From NCBI GenBank assembly GCA_017744355.1, contig JAGIBK010000002.1, positions 107,001 through 171,000 of the forward strand: DNA of 64,000 nt, written 5' to 3'. Shown here piece after piece: positions 55,803-64,000 of the stretch. The DNA is from a bacterium. GTDB lineage: Bacteria; Cyanobacteriota; Sericytochromatia; S15B-MN24; UBA4093. Made by a program: the position numbers and the translations under genes. The notes beneath the pieces are model-generated. The model searched no databases and was not told the DNA's origin. It was given only the letters and a program-made list of their open reading frames with translations. Within the stretch, counting starts at the first letter, position 1; each line of letters begins with the position of its first letter.

Positions 55803-56150
55803 ATGAGCGAGCTGTTCAAAATGGCCGACACGGCCATCGAAGAGGAAGTCCGCCGCGAGATCCAGGATCACAAGATCCTGGTCTACGGCAAGGGCACCAA
55901 GCTGATGCCCATGTGCGGGTTCACCCGCGAGACCATGCAGTTCTTCGATCGCTACGGCTACGCCTACGAGGTGATCGACGTCCTGAGCAACCCTGCCAAG
56001 CGCGAGTTCCTCAACCGCATGACCAACTGGCCGACCTTGCCCAAGGTCTTCATCAACGGCGAGTTCTACGGCGACACCGACATCCTCGACCCCATGGCCG
56101 AGAAGGGCGAGATCGAGCCCCTGCTCAAGCAGGCTTTCGAGAAGGCCTAG
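55803..56150 (+). CDS. monothiol glutaredoxin (Grx4/GrxD type) with CGFT active site
   Basis: A 115-residue single-domain monothiol glutaredoxin, co-transcribed with bolA. The glutathione-binding layout is normal (LVYGKGTKLMPMCGFTRETM, then NWPTLPKVFINGEFYGDTDI), but the active site is CGFT instead of the nearly invariant CGFS. The Thr may still hold the Fe-S cluster. AGAGGAG before the ATG fixes the start; the upstream frame runs through bolA. Together with sufBC it makes this a host with full Fe-S trafficking. Confidence 0.93.
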   Translation: MSELFKMADTAIEEEVRREIQDHKILVYGKGTKLMPMCGFTRETMQFFDRYGYAYEVIDVLSNPAKREFLNRMTNWPTLPKVFINGEFYGDTDILDPMAEKGEIEPLLKQAFEKA

Positions 56151-56166
56151 TCCCCGCCTCGCCTTT

Positions 56167-56202
56167 GACGCGCCCCGGATGCTCTCCGGGGCGCGTCTTT
56201 TT
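56167..56202 (+). terminator. terminator of the bolA-grx unit
   Basis: A perfect 13-bp stem (56167-56179 with 56185-56197), loop TGCTC and five T, 17 bases past the stop. Confidence 0.9.
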
Positions 56203-56290
56203 GCGCGCCGAAATGATCCGGCCATTCTGACCAGCCTGCGCTTGCTTGCCAGCTTTTACACTCGAGAGGGTCGAAGCGAGGGATGCGCGC

Positions 56291-58618
56291 ATGCCGAACC
56301 TGTTGCTCATCGCCATCGTCATGCCGTGGCTGTTCGCGGCGCTACTGGCGATCCTGCCTCGGGGCTTGGACCGCTGGGCTCGCCGTGTGGCCCTTCTAGG
56401 CAGCCTGCTGACGGCGGGAACCTTGACGCTCGCCTGGCGCTTCTTGCCGCCTGCATCCTCGCTCATCGCCGTCGCGACCTTCGAATGGCTGCCCTTCGGG
56501 GGCGGGCGCGTCTCGGTGGCGTACGACGGCCTCTCCTTTCTCTTTCTGCTCTTGACGGCCTGGATCGCCGCGGTGGTGGTCCTGTTCTCGGGGGCTTACA
56601 TGCCTCACGCCCAGCACGCCGAGCATAGCGATCGCAGCGAGGCCAGTTACTACGCGCTGCTGAGCGCCTTCACGGGCTGCATGTTCGGCTTGCTGCTCGC
56701 AGGGCATTTGCTGCCCTTCTACGTCTTCTGGGAGCTGACGAGCCTCGTTTCGTTCCTGCTCATCGGCTTTTGGCACCACAAGCCGAGCGCGCGCGAAGGG
56801 GCCATGCGCAGCCTGGTGATGACCGGCACGGGCAGCCTCTTGATGCTGGTGGGTCTGGTCGGGCTCGGTTTGGGCGCGGGGGCCTGGAGCTTCGGTGAGT
56901 TGCTCGCCCCGGGCGGGGTGGGGGCGGCGATCCCGGGGCTTGCCGTTTGGGGGGCGCTCATTGTGGCGGGGGCGCTCGCCAAGAGCGCTCAGGTTCCTTT
57001 CTCGAGCTGGTTGCCGGGGGCCATGGCGGCGCCGACGCCGGTCAGCGCTTACCTGCACTCGGCCGCGCTCATCGCGTCGGGGGTCTATCTCTTGGCGCGC
57101 TTTTTCCCGCTCTTGAGCGGGACCGTCACCTGGCAGTGGCTGCTCGTCGCTTCGGGCTTTATCGGGGGCCTGATGGGGGGCCTCATCGCCCTGAGGCAAG
57201 AGGAGCTCAAGGCCATGCTGGCCTACTCCACCATCAGTCAGTACGCCTTCATCATCTTGGCCTTCGGGCTCGGCACCGCGACCGGGGCTCAATCCGGCCT
57301 CTACGCCTTCTTCATCCACGCCTTCATCAAGGCGGGGCTGTTCCTGCTCAGCGGCGCGGTGATGTACCTGACCGGCGAACGCCACTTCGAGGCCCTGGGC
57401 GGCCTTGCTCGACGCCAACCCGTCCTCGCCGTGCTGGCCGTCGTGCTCGCCCTCTCGCTGGGAGGCGTGCCCATCTTCGGCGGTTTCTTCTACAAGGAGG
57501 AGCTGCTCCACGCGGCGCTCGAGACCGATGCCTGGCTCTTGCTCGGGGCCTTGCTCACGGGCGGGGGGCTCACCTTTCTCTACATGATGCGCTTCTTTAC
57601 CGAGATCTTCCGTGGGGATCTGCCCGCGCCCCTTCACGTGGAGCGCCTTCCCACGCGCATGACGGTGGCGATCGCCTTGCTCACGGGGGTCTCGCTCGCG
57701 GCGGGCCTCTTCCCCAACTGGATGAATCAGGCCCTGCTGGATCCGGCGATCGCGAGCGTCCTGGGCCACCCGGCTCCCTACGCCATCGAGATGCATTTCA
57801 GCGGCTTGCTGCTGCTTAGTTTGGTGGTCTTGGCTTGCGTGGCGGCCATCTGGGCCGTCTGGCGGCGCGGGGTGCTGCCCGAGGAGTTGCTCTGCGCCCT
57901 GCCTTCGCGCTTCACCTTCGGCGGAGACCGCTTGCTTGCGTGGTACGGGGCTGCCTCCGAGGCGTTACTCGACCTGCACGACGGCAACCTGAGACGTTAC
58001 CTGCGAATTGAGCTCTTCGCGGCGGCGGTCCTGACTTTTGGCTGCTGGTGGGGCCTCGCCTGGGTCTGGCCCCCGTCGCCGACGCGCTTCGATCTCGCCC
58101 TCACCTTGATGCTGGCGGTCGTGGTGCTCGCAGCGGGCGCGACCATCTGGCTACGGTTCCACGTGCTCGCCGTCATCGCCTTGACCATCTCGGGCTACGC
58201 GCTCGCGGCGGTGTTCGCCCTCATGCACGCGCCCGACGTGGCCCTCGCGCAGGTGCTGGTCGAGACGCTCGCCACTTTCTCGATCGTGGTGGCCCTGAGC
58301 CAGAGCCGCCAGATCAACCCGCAGGAGACCCAGATCCTGACGGCCGGCCGTCGTGACTGGGGGCGCTGGGGCCTCTCCATCGGCTTGGGGGCCTTCATGG
58401 GCTGGCTCACCTACTGGGTCGGCGGCCATGCGCCTCGCGTATCGATGGGCGAGCGCTATGCGGCCGAAGCCCACGCCTTGACCGGCATGTGGGACCTGGT
58501 GACGGCGATTCTGACGGATTTTCGCGCACTCGACACGGCGATCGAGATCCTGGTCTTCGCCTCGGCGGCGCTCGCGGTGATGGCCCTCTTCCGCCGGCGA
58601 GAGGTGGCCCATGAATAA
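56291..58618 (+). CDS. mrpA: Mrp-type Na+/H+ antiporter subunit A
   Basis: A 775-residue large subunit of the multisubunit Mrp antiporter, related to NuoL of complex I. The NuoL-like core has LLPFYVFWELTSLVSFLLIG, KSAQVPFSSWLPGAMAAPTP (the conserved Lys/Pro) and HAFIKAGLFLLSGA. After TM14 there is the C-terminal MrpB-like extension of group 1 MrpA proteins (IALTISGYALAAVFALMHAPDVALAQ). The start at 56291 has GAGGG upstream. The stop overlaps mrpB by eight bases. Confidence 0.94.
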   Translation: MPNLLLIAIVMPWLFAALLAILPRGLDRWARRVALLGSLLTAGTLTLAWRFLPPASSLIAVATFEWLPFGGGRVSVAYDGLSFLFLLLTAWIAAVVVLFSGAYMPHAQHAEHSDRSEASYYALLSAFTGCMFGLLLAGHLLPFYVFWELTSLVSFLLIGFWHHKPSAREGAMRSLVMTGTGSLLMLVGLVGLGLGAGAWSFGELLAPGGVGAAIPGLAVWGALIVAGALAKSAQVPFSSWLPGAMAAPTPVSAYLHSAALIASGVYLLARFFPLLSGTVTWQWLLVASGFIGGLMGGLIALRQEELKAMLAYSTISQYAFIILAFGLGTATGAQSGLYAFFIHAFIKAGLFLLSGAVMYLTGERHFEALGGLARRQPVLAVLAVVLALSLGGVPIFGGFFYKEELLHAALETDAWLLLGALLTGGGLTFLYMMRFFTEIFRGDLPAPLHVERLPTRMTVAIALLTGVSLAAGLFPNWMNQALLDPAIASVLGHPAPYAIEMHFSGLLLLSLVVLACVAAIWAVWRRGVLPEELLCALPSRFTFGGDRLLAWYGAASEALLDLHDGNLRRYLRIELFAAAVLTFGCWWGLAWVWPPSPTRFDLALTLMLAVVVLAAGATIWLRFHVLAVIALTISGYALAAVFALMHAPDVALAQVLVETLATFSIVVALSQSRQINPQETQILTAGRRDWGRWGLSIGLGAFMGWLTYWVGGHAPRVSMGERYAAEAHALTGMWDLVTAILTDFRALDTAIEILVFASAALAVMALFRRREVAHE

Positions 58619-59018
58619 CCCGCTCGTACGTTTCGTGGCGGCCTTGGTGTTCGCGCTGACCTGGGTGATCGCCTGGCAAGAGATCCTGTATGCGGGCGAG
58701 TTACCCGGTGAGGGCTTCACGGCTTCCGTGCTCTTGCTCTTGGTGGTGTTGCTCCAGTACGCGGTCATGGGCGACGCCGAGGCCTCCAGGCGCTTGCCGC
58801 CGCGGGTCTTCTCCCATGCCATGACTGCGGGCGGGCTCTTGCTGCTCTTCCTGCTTGGCGTGCCGCTTGCCTGGGGTGGGGCGCTCCTCCAGGTCTTCAA
58901 GATCCCGCTGGGGCCGTATGAGGTGTCGAGCACCATCCTCTTCGATCTGGCCCTCTTCCTCACGGTGAGCGGTTCCATGCTCGCGGCTTTCGCGGGCGTC
59001 AAGGAGAACGAGGCATGA
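58611..59018 (+). CDS. mrpB: Mrp antiporter subunit B
   Basis: A 135-residue, about four-TM subunit. MrpB pattern: LLLLVVLLQYAVMGD, then HAMTAGGLLLLFLLG and YEVSSTILFDLALFLTVSG. It overlaps mrpA and its stop overlaps mrpC (ATGA). Confidence 0.93.
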   Translation: MNNPLVRFVAALVFALTWVIAWQEILYAGELPGEGFTASVLLLLVVLLQYAVMGDAEASRRLPPRVFSHAMTAGGLLLLFLLGVPLAWGGALLQVFKIPLGPYEVSSTILFDLALFLTVSGSMLAAFAGVKENEA

Positions 59019-59347
59019 CGGTCGTCTACGCGGTGGCTGTGGGCCTGCTGTTCGCCATCGGCTGTTATCAGCTGCTCGGGCGGGATCTGCTGCGCATCGC
59101 CTTCGGGATCTACCTCGCTTTCAACGGGGCCAACTTGCTCATCATGGCCCTCGGCACCGTGCCGACGGGGGCTGCCCCGTTCGCGCAGCTTCGCCCGCCG
59201 TACGTCGATCCCTTGGTCCAGTCTATGGTGCTCACGGCGATCGTTATCGGCTTCGGGCTCGCCACCTTCTTGCTGATCCTGGCCGCGCGCCTGGGCGAGG
59301 CGCGATCGACCTTGGACGCCGAAGTCATGCGGCGGTGGCGACGATGA
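59015..59347 (+). CDS. mrpC: Mrp antiporter subunit C (NuoK-like)
   Basis: A 110-residue, three-TM NuoK homologue: GIYLAFNGANLLIMALG, then DPLVQSMVLTAIVIGFGLAT. ATGA overlaps on both sides. Confidence 0.94.
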   Translation: MTVVYAVAVGLLFAIGCYQLLGRDLLRIAFGIYLAFNGANLLIMALGTVPTGAAPFAQLRPPYVDPLVQSMVLTAIVIGFGLATFLLILAARLGEARSTLDAEVMRRWRR

Positions 59348-60783
59348 GCATCGCTTTTCTGCTCTTGGTCCCTATGGCGGGCTTCGTGGCGGTGCTTGCC
59401 GCAAGGCGGGCGCCGCGCGTGCAGGCGGGTGTCATCCTGGCCATGGCCTTGCTCTCATGCGCCTTGAGCGTCGCGCTCATCGGGGCGGGGCCTACCACCC
59501 TCGGCTATGCCCCGGGCGGCTGGGGAGCACCGTTCGGGATCGAGCTGCGGGCCGATCGCCTCAGCCGCCTCATGCTGGTGCTGACGGGCCTTCTCTTCGT
59601 CGCGGGGGGCGCTTGCCATCTGGGGCAGACCTGGCAGGGGATGACGCCTACCGAGCGGCCGGTCTACCACCTGGCCTTCCCGTTGCTGCTCTTTGCCCTC
59701 AACTGCCTCTTCTTGACGGCCGATTTCTTCAACTTCTACGTCTGTTTCGAGCTGGTGGCGGTTTCCTCGTACCTGCTGGTCGCGATGGGAAAACATGCCC
59801 CCTTCGAGGCCGCCTGGAAGTACTCGGCCCAGAGCGTGCTCGGATCCCTCTGCCTGTTGACGGCCATTTGCTTGCTTTACAGCTGGACCGGCGCCCTGGC
59901 CATGGCGGACGTGGCGGCGCGCCTGGTCGAGCCCGCCCGCTGGGTGGCGCCCCTGCTATTGGTGGCCTTCCTCCTCAAGGGGGCCATCTTCCCCTTCCAC
60001 TTCTGGCAGCCGGATGCCCATGCGGCGGCGACCACGCCGGGTAGTCTCTTGCTTGCGGGCCTGCTCATCAAGGTGGGCCTGTACGGCTTGCTGCGTTTCT
60101 GGCCGCTGCTGCTGGGCAGCAGCCTGGAGCAGGCGTTTCTCATCATCGGGGCGGCCTCGATCCTGTTCGGTGCGATCGCCGCCTGGCGTCAGGCCGATGC
60201 CAAGCGCCTCTTGGGCTTCTCTTCGGTGAGCCAGCTGGGGTTCGTCCTGGTGGGCTTGGGGCTAGGAAGCCCGGGAGCCGTGGCGGCGGCCATCTTCTTC
60301 CTCGCGGCGCACTCGCTAGCAAAGGCCCTGCTCTTTCTTTCCACCGGTAGCATCGCCGATCGGATGGGCCAGACGGCCCTGGTTGAGCTCGCGGGGGGCG
60401 GGCGCGGCCAGCGGCTTGCCAACATGGGCTACTTGCTCGGGGCCCTCTCGCTGGCAGGGCTTCCGCTCACGGCGGGCTTCGTCGCGAAGCTCGGCCTGCT
60501 CACGGAGGGCGCGCGTCTGGGGCAGTGGCTCTGGGTGGGGCTCGTGGCGCTGGCGAGCGTGATGACGCTCGGGTACGTGCTGCGGGCCTATCAGACCTTG
60601 TTCTGGGGTGCGCATCCCCCGTCGCCCTTGCCCGGTAAGGCGAACCCGGGATCGTCCGGGGCGATCGCGCTGCTGTCGCTCGTGGTCTTGCTGATCGGAG
60701 TGGCGCCTGCGCCCCTCTGGGGCTGGTGCCTGGCGAGCGCCGAAGAGCTCGCGGTCTCGCGTCTCGATTGGGGCGGACGATGA
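59344..60783 (+). CDS. mrpD: Mrp antiporter subunit D (NuoM/N-like)
   Basis: A 479-residue NuoN-like subunit with FFNFYVCFELVAVSSYLLVA, the Lys region FLLKGAIFPFHFWQPDAHAA and HSLAKALLFLSTGS. The start is the ATG at 59344 inside an ATGA overlap with mrpC; MATMS three codons earlier is possible. Confidence 0.94.
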   Translation: MSIAFLLLVPMAGFVAVLAARRAPRVQAGVILAMALLSCALSVALIGAGPTTLGYAPGGWGAPFGIELRADRLSRLMLVLTGLLFVAGGACHLGQTWQGMTPTERPVYHLAFPLLLFALNCLFLTADFFNFYVCFELVAVSSYLLVAMGKHAPFEAAWKYSAQSVLGSLCLLTAICLLYSWTGALAMADVAARLVEPARWVAPLLLVAFLLKGAIFPFHFWQPDAHAAATTPGSLLLAGLLIKVGLYGLLRFWPLLLGSSLEQAFLIIGAASILFGAIAAWRQADAKRLLGFSSVSQLGFVLVGLGLGSPGAVAAAIFFLAAHSLAKALLFLSTGSIADRMGQTALVELAGGGRGQRLANMGYLLGALSLAGLPLTAGFVAKLGLLTEGARLGQWLWVGLVALASVMTLGYVLRAYQTLFWGAHPPSPLPGKANPGSSGAIALLSLVVLLIGVAPAPLWGWCLASAEELAVSRLDWGGR

Positions 60784-61277
60784 ACGTCGCCTTCTGGCTG
60801 TTTGCGATCGTGGCCTTGCTGGTCTGGTTCACCCTCACCGGGCGCGCCGGCGTGCCGGAATGGTGCCTCGGCGTGCCGGTCGTGCTGAGCGCCTGGGGGA
60901 TCCTACAGCGCCTGGTGGAGGCGCCCTTGCGGCTGACTCCGGGACGTTCGCCCACCTGGCTTCGGGGCGTGGTCGGCTACCTGGTGGGCTTCGTGCTGCC
61001 CGAGATCCCGCGCGCCACCTTTCGGGTGTTCGTCAAGGTCCTTCAAGCGCGGCAAGACGTCCATTCCGTGATCCTGGCGGTTCGGATTCCCGAGGCGTCA
61101 CGCGCGGCCCTCATCCTGCTCGCTTATGGGATCTCTTTGACGCCCGGGCAGTTGATCGTGGACATCGACGCCGACGCGCACGTGCTCTACGTCCACGTCC
61201 TGGAAGCCGCCGATCCCGAAGCGGAACGCCAGGAGATCCTCGCGCTCTACGAGCGCTACCTCAAGGAGGTCGTGTGA
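60780..61277 (+). CDS. mrpE: Mrp antiporter subunit E
   Basis: A 165-residue subunit with an N-terminal membrane part and a soluble tail: GYLVGFVLPEIPRATFRVFV, then RAALILLAYGISLTPGQLIV and LYVHVLEAADPEAER. It starts in an ATGA overlap with mrpD. Confidence 0.93.
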   Translation: MNVAFWLFAIVALLVWFTLTGRAGVPEWCLGVPVVLSAWGILQRLVEAPLRLTPGRSPTWLRGVVGYLVGFVLPEIPRATFRVFVKVLQARQDVHSVILAVRIPEASRAALILLAYGISLTPGQLIVDIDADAHVLYVHVLEAADPEAERQEILALYERYLKEVV

Positions 61278-61549
61278 TGCTGAACATGGTGCTGGTCGCA
61301 GCTTTGGTCGTCTTGGTCCTCCTCGCGCTCGCGACCACCTGGCGGGTCGTCACCGGCCCCACGATTCCCGACCGGCTCTTGGCGGGCGATCTCACGGTCG
61401 CCATCCTCACCTTCGTGCTCGCGATCGCCGCCATCCTCGGCTCCTCGGAGTTCTACCTGGACGCCGCCCTGGTCGCGGCCTTCCTCGCCTTCACCAGCAC
61501 CATCGTCCTCACGCGCTTCATCGACAGCGGCAGGGTGTTCGACGCATGA
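61277..61549 (+). CDS. mrpF: Mrp antiporter subunit F
   Basis: A 90-residue three-TM subunit: TWRVVTGPTIPDRLLAGDLT, then ILGSSEFYLDAALVAAFLAF. It shares one base with the mrpE stop (TGATG). Confidence 0.93.
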   Translation: MLNMVLVAALVVLVLLALATTWRVVTGPTIPDRLLAGDLTVAILTFVLAIAAILGSSEFYLDAALVAAFLAFTSTIVLTRFIDSGRVFDA

Positions 61550-61875
61550 CGGCCGTGATAGGCTTGTGCGCCCTCTTGCTCGGGATCGCCATCACGGCGG
61601 CGGGGGTGGTCGGTATCTATCGCTTTCCCGACGTGTACGCGCGCCTCAACGCCCTGGCCAAGGTGACGACGATGGGAGCGGTCCTGGTCCATCTCTCCTC
61701 GGGGGCCCTGCTGCCGCCTGGGCACGGGGGCAAGGGCGTCCTGACGGCACTCGTGTTGCTGTTGACCACCCCGGCGGTGACGCAGGCGATCGCCTATCTC
61801 TCTCATCGCCAAGGCCTGCCCAACTGCCTGGAGCGCGACGAGCTCGCCGATGAAAGAGCGAGCAGCGAGCCGTGA
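61546..61875 (+). CDS. mrpG: Mrp antiporter subunit G
   Basis: A 109-residue three-TM subunit with VVGIYRFPDVYARLNALAKV and a following LLLTTPAVTQAIAYLSHRQG. It ends the seven-gene operon, in which every gene overlaps the next; this implies fixed stoichiometry by coupling. Confidence 0.93.
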   Translation: MTAVIGLCALLLGIAITAAGVVGIYRFPDVYARLNALAKVTTMGAVLVHLSSGALLPPGHGGKGVLTALVLLLTTPAVTQAIAYLSHRQGLPNCLERDELADERASSEP

Positions 61876-61911
61876 CGCGTTTTGGAGCATAGGTTTTCTA
61901 GCTTAGGCGCT

Positions 61912-62388
61912 CTAAGGGGAAAAGGGGCCCTGCGATCGCACGTGTCGGATCATCCCCGTGAAGACGATGGCGAGCAAACCGAGTAGCACGCAGACCCCCA
62001 GGAAGGAAATGCCTTTGTTGCGCAGCAGGTCGCTGTCGGCGACGTCCGCGATCGCGGGCGCGTCCTTGGCGTATCGGACCCTGATCGACGAGCCGAGCGG
62101 CTTGGCACCTGCCAGTTCCCTTTCCACTTGGCGGCGGACCTCGAAGGAGCGGCTACTCTCGCCGGCAGGCACGACGTAGCGGATGCCGAGATAGTAGCGC
62201 GAGCCTTTGGGCTTTCGAACCCGCACGTTCTCGGTGACGGTGCCGAGGGAGACGGCCGTATCGAGGGTGCTGAGGCGGTACTGGGTGAGCAGGTCCCGGG
62301 GCCCCAGGCTGAACGCGGCCAAGACCCCGATGGTAAGCAGCAAGAGGTAGGGCAAGAGGTTTCCGAGCAGTCGCTTCAGGGTGTCCAT
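61912..62388 (-). CDS. DUF3592-like membrane protein
   Basis: A 158-residue protein with TM helices at about 10-28 and about 128-147, and a beta-rich extracytoplasmic domain between them (VRKPKGSRYYLGIRYVVPAG, then GSSIRVRYAKDAP). This matches DUF3592 layout. GGGAGAG upstream supports the start. Convergent with mrpG, with 36 bases between stops. Function unknown. Confidence 0.78.
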   Translation of the reverse strand: MDTLKRLLGNLLPYLLLLTIGVLAAFSLGPRDLLTQYRLSTLDTAVSLGTVTENVRVRKPKGSRYYLGIRYVVPAGESSRSFEVRRQVERELAGAKPLGSSIRVRYAKDAPAIADVADSDLLRNKGISFLGVCVLLGLLAIVFTGMIRHVRSQGPFSP

Positions 62389-62574
62389 CGGGGCGCTCTC
62401 CCATACGGTGCGTGGCCGCCGGCCTCAGGCTTTGGCGTCCAAGAGGGTATACCACTCCTGCTCGTTTCTCACGCCGGAGCGTCTCAAGCGTTTGGTGATT
62501 TTTCATCTAGGCCATTCACTGGCTTCGCCTCATGCTTTTACCTGGGTAGCAGGCATTATGAGGAGGGACGTGCC

Positions 62575-63084
62575 GTGAGAGCTTTGCTGGTCCTGGGTGG
62601 CCTCACCGCTTGTCTGGTCGGGTGCGCCGTCGCTTCCGCCCCAAAGGAAACCGAAGTGGTGGCGCGCTGGACGTCGCAGCAGACGGCGCCAGTCATCACG
62701 CGAAAGTGGATGGCAGGTTTCGTGCCCGCCGAGGCCTGGAAGGTCGATACGCTCAGGGTCTACGGCGATGGCCGCTGGGTGGCGACGCGGGCCTTCGCAC
62801 CGGTTTCCAACCGGCCGGATTCGGTGGTCGCAAGCGGCTCGCTGAGTCAGGATGCGCTGCGCGAGGTGCTCGACAAGGCGTTCGAGCGTAGCGCTGACGG
62901 CACGCGCTTCGTGGATCTGCCGGCGCGGGTCGAGAGCGGAATCGCGGATGTTTCGGCCGAGACCCTTTCGCTGTCGATCGAGAACGCGTCGCACTCGGTT
63001 TCTCTCTCAGGGACGACGCCCCCCGCTTATCGGCGTTTTGCCGAGGCGCTCACCGCACGGACGATCGCCGTGCCCTTCGATTAG
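62575..63084 (+). CDS. hypothetical lipoprotein (GTG start)
   Basis: A 169-residue protein: short signal peptide with lipobox CLVGC, then a soluble domain with YGDGRWVATRAFAP and an RFAEALTARTIAVPFD C-terminus. The GTG at 62575 has AGGAGG eight bases upstream. Function unknown. Confidence 0.75.
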   Translation: MRALLVLGGLTACLVGCAVASAPKETEVVARWTSQQTAPVITRKWMAGFVPAEAWKVDTLRVYGDGRWVATRAFAPVSNRPDSVVASGSLSQDALREVLDKAFERSADGTRFVDLPARVESGIADVSAETLSLSIENASHSVSLSGTTPPAYRRFAEALTARTIAVPFD

Positions 63085-63158
63085 GCGCCTGCGCTTTCGG
63101 GAACTCATGTCATTAAGCCTTGCTCGGTTGGATATGAGTTTCCGGAGGATGTTGCCCC

Positions 63159-63713
63159 ATGCGACGCTGCCATCGCCTTAGCTTGCTCGCCCTCGTGATG
63201 CTCGGCTTGACGAGCCAACCTGTCCTGGCGGCTCCCCTGACCTCCTGGCAGGAGGCGCCGGTGACGACCAGCCAAGCCGTTTATTCCTTGGCTTCTTCCG
63301 ATCTCTCCCACCTCAGCCTTGCGCCCAGTGCCACGCTGCAGGAGGCTGATGTGACGCCCTCCTTGAGCCCGTGGGGCTCGGTGGCGCTCAGTGCCGCGGG
63401 GGGGAGCCTCTTGTCGCCGCTGGGGCTCGGGGTGGGGTATCTCTACGCCGGTGATCCGATGCGCGGCGTGATGGTTGGCCTGGGTGGCCTCGGTACCGTC
63501 TCGCTAGGCGTCTTGGCTGGTGTCGCCCTCAGTCAGGCCGTCGTGGTCGGCGCCCAGTCGGGTGGCGAGAGCGCGGGCTTCGCGTATGTCTTGGTTGGCC
63601 TGCCCGTGATGGCCCTGAGCTTGGTTGGGTACTACGCCTGGGCGCTCGTGGACGTCTATCACACCACGCTTCGCACGAACGAGGCGCTTCGAAAAGAAGC
63701 GACCCCGGAATGA
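63159..63713 (+). CDS. exported protein with hydrophobic C-terminal half
   Basis: A 184-residue protein with a cleavable signal (LALVMLGLTSQPVLAAP). It also has a Ser/Ala/Pro-rich linker and two or three hydrophobic segments (LGGLGTVSLGVLAGVALSQA and YVLVGLPVMALSLVGYYAWA). Layout is reminiscent of TM2/DUF5683-like small membrane proteins, but I cannot assign it. GGAGG ten bases upstream. Confidence 0.7.
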   Translation: MRRCHRLSLLALVMLGLTSQPVLAAPLTSWQEAPVTTSQAVYSLASSDLSHLSLAPSATLQEADVTPSLSPWGSVALSAAGGSLLSPLGLGVGYLYAGDPMRGVMVGLGGLGTVSLGVLAGVALSQAVVVGAQSGGESAGFAYVLVGLPVMALSLVGYYAWALVDVYHTTLRTNEALRKEATPE

Positions 63714-63724
63714 TCCGGGGTCGC
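63699..63724. terminator. hairpin across the stop of the 63.2-kb gene
   Basis: A perfect 11-bp stem (63699-63709 with 63714-63724), loop ATGA that includes part of the stop codon. No T-run; it lies between convergent genes. Confidence 0.4.
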
Positions 63725-63731
63725 GCGAGGC

Positions 63732-64000
63732 TTAGGCCAGGGCCTTGAGAGCCGCTTCGTAGTTCGGCTCCTGGGCGATCTCGGGGACCTGCTCCTCGTA
63801 GACGATCTTGCCCTGGGGGTCGATCACGACGACCGCCCGGGACAGGAGCCCGGCGAGGGGACCGTCCTGGATGGTCAGGCCGTAGCGCTCGGCGAACTCT
63901 TGGTGGCGGAAGCCGGAGAGGGAAACCACGTTCGTGAGGCCCTCGGCACCGCAGAATCGCGCATGGGCGAAAGGCAGATCGTTCGAGACGCAGAGCACCA
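63732..64000 (-). CDS. tpx: thiol peroxidase Tpx (5' end outside window)
   Basis: The C-terminal 89 or so residues of an atypical 2-Cys peroxiredoxin of Tpx type. The segment [20 protein letters not shown] includes the resolving Cys of the family. [20 protein letters not shown] and the C-terminal NYEAALKAL follow. The peroxidatic Cys lies upstream and outside the window, so its presence is not seen. It removes peroxides using thioredoxin. Confidence 0.9.
   Translation of the reverse strand, partial: VLCVSNDLPFAHARFCGAEGLTNVVSLSGFRHQEFAERYGLTIQDGPLAGLLSRAVVVIDPQGKIVYEEQVPEIAQEPNYEAALKALA

Noticed and set aside
62389..62574. Possible start of the 62.6-kb lipoprotein gene further upstream
   Set aside because: Upstream frame lacks a signal peptide and ribosome site; GTG at 62575 has AGGAGG and leads straight into a lipobox signal.

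Overview
High-GC bacterial chromosome with dense, mostly intact genes; about 57 protein genes and three tRNA genes are supported. I see no transposase, phage module, CRISPR array, rRNA or origin. The host is diderm: it has a BtuB-like TonB-dependent receptor ending in Phe and many lipobox proteins. It is probably motile and respiring, with three chemoreceptors, a 2-oxoglutarate dehydrogenase complex and a diheme peroxidase. The 8-mer GCGATCGC, the HIP1 palindrome of cyanobacteria, occurs about 38 times by hand count, against roughly 2 expected from composition. With a sufBC order, a Grx/BolA pair, complete OGDH genes and no photosynthesis gene, this suggests a non-photosynthetic relative of Cyanobacteria (for example a Sericytochromatia-type lineage). 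That placement is inference, not proof.

Layout. 0-2.2 kb: sufB-sufC (minus; sufC runs off the left edge) behind a strong promoter with two dyads. 2.2-6.3 kb: a chemoreceptor, a papain-fold lipoprotein and another lipoprotein. 6.4-14.2 kb: an iron locus on the minus strand (MFS exporter, two NIS siderophore synthetases, PepSY membrane protein, an 80-residue Cys/His protein, second MFS) with a Fur-box promoter at 12.9 kb. 14.2-17.9 kb: LysR and CPA antiporter, divergent from a dienelactone hydrolase. 18-20.2 kb: second chemoreceptor. 20.2-25.7 kb: sucA-sucB-lpdA. 25.9-29.0 kb: cobalamin riboswitch, btuB and a beta-propeller lipoprotein resembling BtuG. 29-34 kb: CHASE histidine kinase, third chemoreceptor, TRIC-type channel. 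34-42 kb: a Vps62-like protein, SDR reductase, msrB, FAD oxidoreductase, aldehyde dehydrogenase, glutathionyl-hydroquinone reductase, squalene/phytoene synthase. 42-46.4 kb: two exported proteins, a YaiI-family protein, and a TetR plus membrane beta-lactamase-fold pair with a twin-operator promoter. 46.5-51.4 kb: tRNA-Arg(CCG), msrA, TlpA-like thioredoxin, YtkA-like lipoprotein, MauG-like peroxidase, DUF1254/DUF1214 protein. 51.5-55 kb: two small hydrophilic proteins, a coiled-coil membrane protein, MBL hydrolase, CAP protein, LysM-NlpC/P60. 55.1-56.2 kb: tRNA-Arg(TCT), tRNA-His, bolA, monothiol glutaredoxin. 56.3-61.9 kb: seven-gene mrpABCDEFG antiporter operon. 61.9-64 kb: three small envelope proteins and the C-terminal part of a Tpx peroxiredoxin.

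Shared themes are Fe-S supply (suf, BolA/Grx), iron and cobalamin acquisition, thiol and oxidative repair (MsrA, MsrB, TlpA, Tpx, MauG-like peroxidase, GS-HQR) and Na+/H+ homeostasis. The most unusual unit is the riboswitch-controlled btuB plus BtuG-like pair, an arrangement best known from Bacteroidetes. The siderophore locus, which has two NIS enzymes but no tailoring enzyme, is next.
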